DNA of 64,000 nucleotides from NCBI GenBank assembly GCA_958510825.1, contig OY294051.1:26585265-26649264 (forward strand). The letters are read 5' to 3'. The notes under the pieces are model-generated. The model was not told where the DNA came from and ran no database searches. It was given only the letters and a program-made list of their open reading frames with translations. The position numbers were made by a program, and so were the translations under genes. This DNA is from Brachypterus glaber. Lineage: Eukaryota; Arthropoda; Insecta; Coleoptera; Kateretidae. Shown here in pieces: positions 58,140 to 64,000 of the stretch (within the stretch, counting starts at the first letter, position 1; every line of letters starts with the position of its first letter).

Positions 58140-58910
58140 CAGGAAGGTGTTTCACCCCCCTTAACTTTTTTGCTTTTTTATGTAGGATCTTGAAATTTGT
58201 AGAAGCTATATTATGTATAATTTAAGTTTTTTTAACATAATTAGAAATGTGAAACTTCCGGTTTCGCCGGAAATTAATCGAACTTTCGATTTTTAAATGG
58301 AACACCCTGTATATTTTTACATATTTTGATTTAGAAATTAATTCTGAGAACAAGCATTTGTCTGGGCATGTGTCACTTGTCAAATTTTGACAGGTAATGC
58401 CATTCTTTAGTTAAATCTTCATTTTAAATCTTTTGTGTTTTAATGCCAAGTTCTTCCAAATAAACTATTCATGCATCAAAATGTTCGCAAGAAAATTATA
58501 TTTCATTTTAACCTAATGAGCCACCCTCTTTCCATTTGAAAAAAATGACATGAACCAAAGTATGATTTTCTGAAGATACTAGACCAACAATTAAGCGAAT
58601 AAGCTAATTTAAGGCACTCTAGATATAAAATAAAAATTTAAATAAAAATGACATGACCTGTCAAAAATTGGCATAATATGCCAATTAGCATATTATGCTT
58701 GTTCTGAGAATTGATTTTTAAATCGAAATATGTAAAAATATACAGTGTGTTCCATTTAAAAATCGAAAGTTCGATTCATTTCCGGTGGAACCGGAAGTGC
58801 CAAAAAATGTCTAATCATGTCAAAAAATCCTAAATTATACATACAGCTCCTGCAAATTTCACGATCCTACATAAAAATAAAAAAAATAAGAGGGGTGAAC
58901 CACCTTCCTG
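58140..58910. mobile_element. 771-bp palindromic MITE, CAGGAAGGTG
   Basis: CAGGAAGGTGTTTCACCCCC is mirrored by GGGGTGAACCACCTTCCTG, with internal pairing of GAACTTTCGATTTTTAAATGG against its complement near 58,755. No transposase ORF. Confidence 0.75.
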
Positions 58911-59590
58911 TAAAAACCGGTATAATATTTTCATTTTTATTTTTTTATGCTTTTTAGTTTATCATTCGGGTGTTTTTTTTTAATTACATTATTTAATTTA
59001 AACTTTTTAAACGTTTTTTTTGGTAAATAAACCGTTTATAAATTGAACGAGTTTTTTGTTTTTGCTCTTTATAAATCTCTGTTAATTAGTGACATCGTCT
59101 TGGCTAATATTTAAAATATCAACAAAATGTGTATTATAGGTACTGATTTATTCTAATATAAGCCCATCCCAGTATAATACCCCTCGCTTATGAAATTTGA
59201 GTTAAGCTTCATGATATTAAAGTTTTGATTGATCATAACTCAAATTTATAATTTATACAGTTGAAACCTTGTTGTTCTCATATATATGCATACATATGTA
59301 TGTATGCATACGACGATATAAAAAAAAATTACAAACTAAAATAACTTAAAATAATTGACCTTAATAATACTAAACCACAAGCTAAATGTCGCCCTTCTAG
59401 ATCAAAGGGCTTCAGAGATAATAAAAAAATCTATTTTTTGTATCCCCTTTAATGTGCCATAACTCCCTTAGGACCCATTTGCGGGTCTATGATAATATAA
59501 ACTTTTTTTTATATTTTTTGATGTAGTATTTGTACCTACAAGGATGGACGCGAGTTCTAGGACACCCCGTATAATAAACTACTGGAAGAT
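58911..59590. other. Downstream flank of the hobbit-like gene, no gene seen
   Basis: AT-rich sequence with short palindromes (ATATATGCATACATATGTAT near 59,281). No acceptable terminal exon for the hobbit-like gene was recognised here. Confidence 0.45.
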
Positions 59591-59606
59591 TTTATTTTAT
59601 TTTATT
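59591..59606 (-). terminator. Three overlapping AATAAA poly(A) signals
   Basis: On the minus strand AAATAAAATAAAATAAAA lies 20-35 bp past the last recognised hobbit exon. They would serve a transcript that is not spliced at the GTAAGT donor. A TAA stop in frame lies at 59,602-59,604. Confidence 0.4.
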
Positions 59607-59625
59607 TAGAGTTTAAAGTACTTAC

Positions 59626-59730
59626 ATTTCTTGCTCCAAGTAGTATCCTGGCCTTATCTTCCTCGTGAGGTGCAGTGCTTTCATCTAGGGACCCGGTGTT
59701 TCTCTTTATTTGCAATTTCTGTTTGATAGC
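59626..59730 (-). CDS. hob: Hobbit/BLTP2-like protein, distal exon
   Basis: A 105-bp exon (35 codons) between an acceptor ATTTTTTTAG and a donor GTAAGT. It joins in phase 0 to the exon ending at 61,574 and encodes AIKQKLQIKRNTGSLDE followed by an acidic stretch and ARILLGARN. In the KIAA0100/hobbit family the same position, just after the conserved VSQ/VAQ, holds a basic IKxKLxxK segment and then a short variable tail, so this is at or near the C-terminus. Reading through the donor adds seven codons to a TAA at 59,602-59,604 followed by AATAAA, so this could be an alternative last exon; otherwise a further exon lies downstream and was not found. A MITE starts 13 bp upstream of it in the intron. 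Confidence 0.75.
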
Positions 59731-59742
59731 CTAAAAAAATAT

Positions 59743-60558
59743 ACAGGGTGTCCGGAAATGATGATTGCACATCAGAAAATATGACAAAAAGTTTCTATAA
59801 AAATATTTCTAAAAATACGTCGTTAAGCCCCTTTAAAAGTGGCTGAAAAATTCAGTTTTTATTAAATAACTCAGGAACTCTTTAATATCTAGCAACGAGG
59901 TTTTGCTCGTAAACTAATCCTAATAAGGCCCATCTTCGTATGTTATTTTCATGTAGTTATTTTAACTAGGGGTGTGCGTAGGTCAAAATACATTAAAAAA
60001 ACTACTCTTGTTGTAATACTGTAAGATTAACCGTTTTGGAGAAAAAATCATTTTAAGGTGAAGTGTCACGGTTCTAGGAAGAAAAATTAAATACTAAAAA
60101 TGTTGAAAACCGAAGTTTGAATGTTGCAGGGTGGATGTACATCAATAACTAAGAAAACAAAAACTCGTATACAGGTACTTCCAAAAATTATTTCATAGGG
60201 AGCTAAAATTTCGGTTTTCAGCATTTTTACTATTCAATTTTTCGTCCTCGAACCGTAAAATTTCACCTTCAAAGAAATTTTCTCTAAAACGGTTAATCCT
60301 ACAGTACACCCCTGATTAAAAAAAGTACATGAAAATAACATACGAAGATGGGCCTTATTAAGATTAGTTCATGTGCAAAACCTCGTTGTTATATCTTAAA
60401 GGGTTCCTAAGTTATTAAATGAAAACAGAATTTTTTAGACACTTTCAAAGGGGCCTTAGCTCCCTACGCACTTTTAGAAATATTTTTATAGGAACTTTTT
60501 GTCATATTTTCTGATGTAGAATCACGACTCGAATTTTTTGCTTATCATTTCCGGACAT
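59743..60558. mobile_element. Palindromic MITE in the hobbit intron, ACAGGGTGTCCGGAAATGA
   Basis: ACAGGGTGTCCGGAAATGAT on the left pairs with ATCATTTCCGGACATGAT on the right. The arms match through CATCAGAAAATATGACAAAAAG, AACGAGGTTTTGC and AAGGCCCATCTTCGTATGTT. About 816 bp, no ORF. Confidence 0.75.
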
Positions 60559-61573
60559 GATAATTACATTTTTTGTGTAATTTTATTTTACTTATGTGGT
60601 TTTTAAAATTTTCTTCCATTGTGAATAATAAGAAAGTTATGCTTTGAATTTTTTACATTTTGGGGGAGAGGGGGGCCCTGGAAAAAAATGAAATTTTTAT
60701 GTAGTTTTATTTAACGTTTTTCGTGGTTCATATTTTTTTTCTATTGTAAATAATAACAAAATTACGACGAAAACTAAAATTTAACCCCCCCTCCCTTTTA
60801 CCTCCCTTTCCCCCAACCGATTTGGCTCAAATACAAACGAAGTCCAAGATAATATAAAAATACATCTCACATTTCAAGTCGATAGCTCAAAGCGTTCTTA
60901 AGTTATCGTGGATACAGACAGACAGACATCATTTTTTTGTTGTTGCTTATTTTGATTTTTCTCGACGTTTAAGGAAAAAAATAAGATGATTTAAGCAAAA
61001 AAAAAAATTAAAAAGTAAAAAAACGAAGTAGGGCTTATTTTCGGAAAAACAAGAGGGAGGGGGTCAAAAATGGTGAAAATAGCTTGACATACTTAATGGA
61101 CGTCCTCTTATATTTTGTTCCATTTTTTTTTAATTACAGTATTTTTAAAAGGGTGGTCAGAACTTTGATTACTTTTAGTTGTCAAGTATTGTACAATACG
61201 TAATTATACATATTTAAAGCCTTTGTAGGATTTTTGGTATGAGAAGTTTTGGAAAAAATCTTTAGATTTTTTTTTGGAAAAAAAATTAAGGTAGCTAGGT
61301 ATAAGAAAAAATTGAGAAAAAAAAACCTTAAAACTCCCAGATATAAAAAAAACAAATTTTTAGACATACTGACCACTCTAAGGACTTAGTGAGCCTTTAG
61401 GTTAAGTGGGTGAAAAGTTATCGTTTCTAGGGACAGACCAACAACAGATATTTTAATATTTTGTACATTTCTCCACGAATTACGAAAAAAAAAAAAGAGT
61501 ATTGAAGCCAAATTAAAATACATTTTGGATCTATGACAATACCTTCTCTTTAAGAAAAAGTAAAAAGTCTTAC
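60559..61573 (-). other. Intron of the hobbit-like gene, no other feature
   Basis: Low-complexity T/A and G runs, including AGTTATCGTGGATACAGACAGACAG-like words (near 60,900) that resemble the array words in the composite units. No coding or RNA gene seen. Confidence 0.6.
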
Positions 61574-61848
61574 CTGTGAAACTATAACTCTTTTGCTGTC
61601 ACTTCTGATGGCCATAAGCACGTCCAACCAGGTCCAAGTCATATTATGGTACTCCAAAGTCGGTATGGTCAACGAAACGTCCCTCAAGTCCTCCAAATTC
61701 TTCTCTTTTGACCCTTTGTAGCTCACTTTCACGGGCACTTCGGGAATTTTGATATACACAAACAACTTGTTTTTCTCCGCTCGCTCTTTCATTTTTTCGA
61801 CGTCGTCTATGTGGACGTAGAAATTGGAGTCGCGGTTTCTTCTAATGC
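61574..61848 (-). CDS. hob: Hobbit/BLTP2-like protein, penultimate recognised exon
   Basis: A 275-bp exon with acceptor TTTATTACAG and donor GTAAGA. The first two bases complete the glycine codon left open by the exon ending at 62,818, giving 92 codons in frame. It encodes FYVHIDDVEKMKERAEKNK, then FVYIKIPEVPVKVSYKGSKE and LEYHNMTWTWLDVLMAIRSD. These are hallmark segments of the C-terminal region of KIAA0100/hobbit (BLTP2), a long bridge-like protein that carries lipids between the ER and plasma membrane. Recognition is from family memory, not alignment. No in-frame stops and consensus splice sites argue for a live gene. Confidence 0.85.
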
Positions 61849-62817
61849 CTGTAATAAAGCCATGGTTGCATTTATTATTGTACTCCTCGGAGCTTTACAG
61901 CAGAAAAATATTATGTTTACCTCGGAAAAAAAGAAAATTCTGTTGCTGTTGTCATGATAAACCCGAATATAATCTAATACATTTCGTTTAAAAAACTTAA
62001 ATGTACAGTTTTAGTCGTTTTTTACTTTTGAGACGGAGAAGGATAATAAATGTTATAAACGGTGCATTGTGAGCTATCAACAAATGGTTTTTGTGGTTGT
62101 TTATTTGGGTTACGCGTATGTGGAACTTTTTTTATGTCATTGCGCGTTTCTTGTGAAATGCACGAAAAAATATTTTGGTATATATGAAAAGAACTGAAAA
62201 ACTAAGTATTATAGTATTATTTTCTTTATTTGAATTCAAACATCTAGGTTTCAAAAAAAAATAGTACTTTATTTTTAAATAAGAACAGTTGCGAAAAAAA
62301 TATGGTACTTTTCCTCGACCCATAAATGGTCTCGGAAAAGTACTATTTTCCGAGTTGACATGTAGTCTACTATTCTTTGTCTACAAAATTTTATTGGTTT
62401 TTAATTATACTGCAAGTTGTTTATAGTATATTACGCACAGAGTACGCGAACCTAGTTTTTAGTGCACGAGAGTGCTTTTTTTTACTAGGCGCAGCAGCGT
62501 GTTGTTGTTCTTTTAGCACGAAATCACAAAAATCAAAGCTATGAACTTTTTATGAATATATATATATATAGTTAAACTGCTCTCACAAAATGCTATCGCG
62601 TGCCCACTAGGATAAAGGTGTAGTTACAACATTCCAGAGAAGAAAATACTAGATCTAGTCAGAAGAGCTTGCAAAGGAATAAGGTAATATATCTTTATCT
62701 AGAGCTGGTCCTTAATTACAGTTCAGTTTTTTCGCATTTAACCCTTAGTTTTTACAATTCTATTCTAGTATTCTATTCTAGTAAACTAATTATAGAAAAG
62801 CTATATTACATACTTAC
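61849..62817 (-). other. Intron of the hobbit-like gene, no other feature
   Basis: 969-bp intron, GTAAGT...ACAG. Contains a TTCCTCGAC/GTCGAGG-free AT-rich body, a GGAAAAGTAC duplication near 62,285-62,345 and an (AT)n run near 62,556. Short open frames are not conserved-looking. Confidence 0.6.
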
Positions 62818-63433
62818 CCTTCATTTTTCGTCCTCTCTGATCCGGAGGTTGCTGTGGCGTAGGTGGCTGAGTTTCGTTTTCATCATTGTAATAGACACTT
62901 TCAGTATCCCGCTCGGGAAACGAAAACTTCATCATGGTACTGTAGAATTTTTTAGTCAAGCCGATAGTTAAAGGTATCAAATTGATCTCAAAATGCTCTT
63001 TCACAGATATGCCCCCTACAGGAGGCTTTTCCCTGCAAAATATCCTCAAAACCTTTTTATGCTCTATAGGCATATCAAAGTTGATTTCCGTAGGATATAT
63101 TACTTCTTTGTATATTTCATTCGGAAGTAAATTCGTCATTCTCAGGTGACCGAGTTCCAGTAAATGTTCGACCGAATCGTCGCTTTTTGAGTTTTTCGTG
63201 TACAAAAAATTGCTAAGCACCAAATCGGCTATGCCGATCTGTCCGTCGGCTTCGGTGAGGCGCCACCGCGCATGCTTGAAGCAGATTTCGTTCGCTCGGA
63301 CTATTGTCAAGGGTTTGTCGCTCCGCGCGGTTGTCATTCGGCTGTTGGCCAGCAGTTGGATTTCTTTGTAGCAGGATAACATCATGTCGAGTTCTTCGCT
63401 TTGGGCGTTTAGCAGGTTTTTGCACTCAAACAT
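62818..63433 (-). CDS. hob: Hobbit/BLTP2-like protein, upstream exon in this window
   Basis: A 616-bp exon (205 codons plus one base) preceded by acceptor TTCTTTTCCAG and ended by donor GTAAGT. It starts MFECKNLLNAQSEELDMML, but the ATG is internal, directly after the acceptor. It continues with NEICFKHARWRLTEADGQIG, DLVLSNFLYTKN, FDMPIEHKKVLRIFCR and VKEHFEINLIPLTI. This is the conserved C-terminal region of KIAA0100/hobbit proteins, which are over 2,000 residues long; here only about 330 residues are within the window, and upstream exons lie past 64,000. The acidic/proline segment before the donor (NDENETQPPTPQQPPDQRG) is a likely flexible linker. The family works at ER-plasma membrane contacts and is needed for regulated secretion in flies. 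Confidence 0.88.
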
Positions 63434-63616
63434 CTGGAAAAGAAAAAATATTGTTGCACAAAATTCTTCGATAATTAATTATACTTTTATTAGCTAGAAG
63501 AAGATTATAGGTTTAGGGAACGTTCAAGTATTACGTAACGCAAAATTTGGCCATTTTTAAAAACTAAGAAAAAAAGTTTTTTACACCTTACCGCAAAAAT
63601 AAACATTAAGTGAGCT

Positions 63617-63997
63617 AATTTATTATTCCATCAATCTATTTTCTAATCATCGTACAGAGGGATATTGGTAGACTGACAGTTTCGGGCTACTGGCCCTCTT
63701 CAGTACCAAGAGTCAACTCTGCACGCTGATTAAGAAAACGTTTTTAGACTTTACTCGCCAAAGGAATATAGCCATTAGATTGATGTAGACTTGTGCGCCA
63801 TCTATTTCTAGATGTAGACAACTACTCATACCTCTCCTAATCTGGAGACTTTGAATGGTAGCAAGTTGAAGACTTGTGTGTCTCAAGCACATAGTACCAC
63901 TAACGGGTGGTTAGAAGTAAAATTTTTAATTTTAAACAAAATTATAAAAATATTAATTTATTATTAAATCAATCTATTTTCTAATCATCGTACAGAG
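63617..63997 (-). repeat. 338-bp-period repeat with hammerhead motif
   Basis: AATTTATTATTNNATCAATC plus TATTTTCTAATCATCGTACAGAG occurs at 63,617-63,659 and again at 63,955-63,997, exactly 338 bp apart. The first unit carries the hammerhead motif; the second runs off the window just before its own would begin. This is the layout of a tandem ribozyme-bearing repeat (retrozyme-like or Penelope-like terminal repeat), on the minus strand. Confidence 0.65.
63665..63709 (-). ncRNA. Type-I hammerhead ribozyme
   Basis: Read on the minus strand, the order is UUGGUA (stem I), CUGAAGA (core C3-A9), GGGC-CAGUA-GCCC (stem II and loop), GAA (G12-A14), ACU-GUC-AGU (a three-pair stem III with three-base loop, A15.1 pairing U16.1), C17, then UACCAA closing stem I. 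All conserved core bases are present and stems I and II are fully paired. The predicted cut is between 63,671 and 63,670. The very short stem III is typical of hammerheads in Penelope-like elements and animal retrozymes, which tend to work as dimers. Activity is inferred from fold only. Confidence 0.82.
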
Positions 63998-64000
63998 TGA

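Larger units (their letters stand above)
63434..64000 (-). other. Partial intron of the hobbit-like gene carrying a ribozyme repeat
   Basis: No further exon is recognised. The segment contains the dispersed GAACGTTCAAGTATTACGTAACG motif (63,518-63,540) and a repeat unit with a hammerhead ribozyme motif, described separately. Confidence 0.6.

Noticed and set aside
62669..62971. Plus-strand 100-codon frame overlapping a hobbit exon
   Set aside because: Antisense to a well-supported exon and intron; no domain.

Overview
The window is eukaryotic and almost certainly from an insect. It is AT-rich, intron-containing and crowded with non-LTR retrotransposons and short inverted-repeat (MITE-like) elements. 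The only host gene I can support lies at the right end on the minus strand: three spliced exons encoding the C-terminal part of a hobbit/KIAA0100/BLTP2-type bridge-like lipid-transfer protein. No rRNA, tRNA, CRISPR or bacterial-type operon is visible. The order of insect cannot be settled from this sequence.

Positions 1-50,560 are built from four copies of one large composite repeat unit. Copy A (about 1-3,580, plus orientation, cut by the window edge) is followed by about 1.1 kb of unrelated sequence. Copy B (about 4,683-26,190, plus) and copy C (about 26,757-43,115, inverted) form a giant palindrome of about 38 kb. Its turning point lies inside a 34-bp minisatellite near 26,690. Copy D (about 43,185-50,560, plus, internally deleted) follows directly. 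Each unit is a mosaic of terminal-inverted-repeat elements, tandem minisatellites, CpG-rich blocks and a conserved non-coding module of about 1.7 kb found in all four copies. Private insertions in each arm show that B and C are real, separate copies.

The best-defined mobile element is a full-length I-like LINE (19,345-25,544, minus) inserted in copy B. It has two intact ORFs, a (GAA)n-type 3' tail, an 11-bp target-site duplication and an empty-site counterpart in copy D. Copy C carries a 459-bp 5'-truncated LINE (12-bp duplication), a 299-bp unidentified retro-insertion (13-bp duplication), a 1.5-kb foldback element and a broken Harbinger transposon. The arms otherwise contain no credible host genes.

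From 50,560 to 59,600 the sequence is a run of MITE-like inverted repeats in the 3' flank (or last intron) of the hobbit-like gene. The exons lie at 59,626-59,730, 61,574-61,848 and 62,818-63,433, and their splice phases join correctly. Upstream of the last of these, at 63,665-63,709 on the minus strand, is a sequence that folds exactly as a type-I hammerhead ribozyme. It sits in a repeat whose flanking 43-bp direct repeat recurs 338 bp later, as expected for a retrozyme or Penelope-like repeat array that continues past the window edge.
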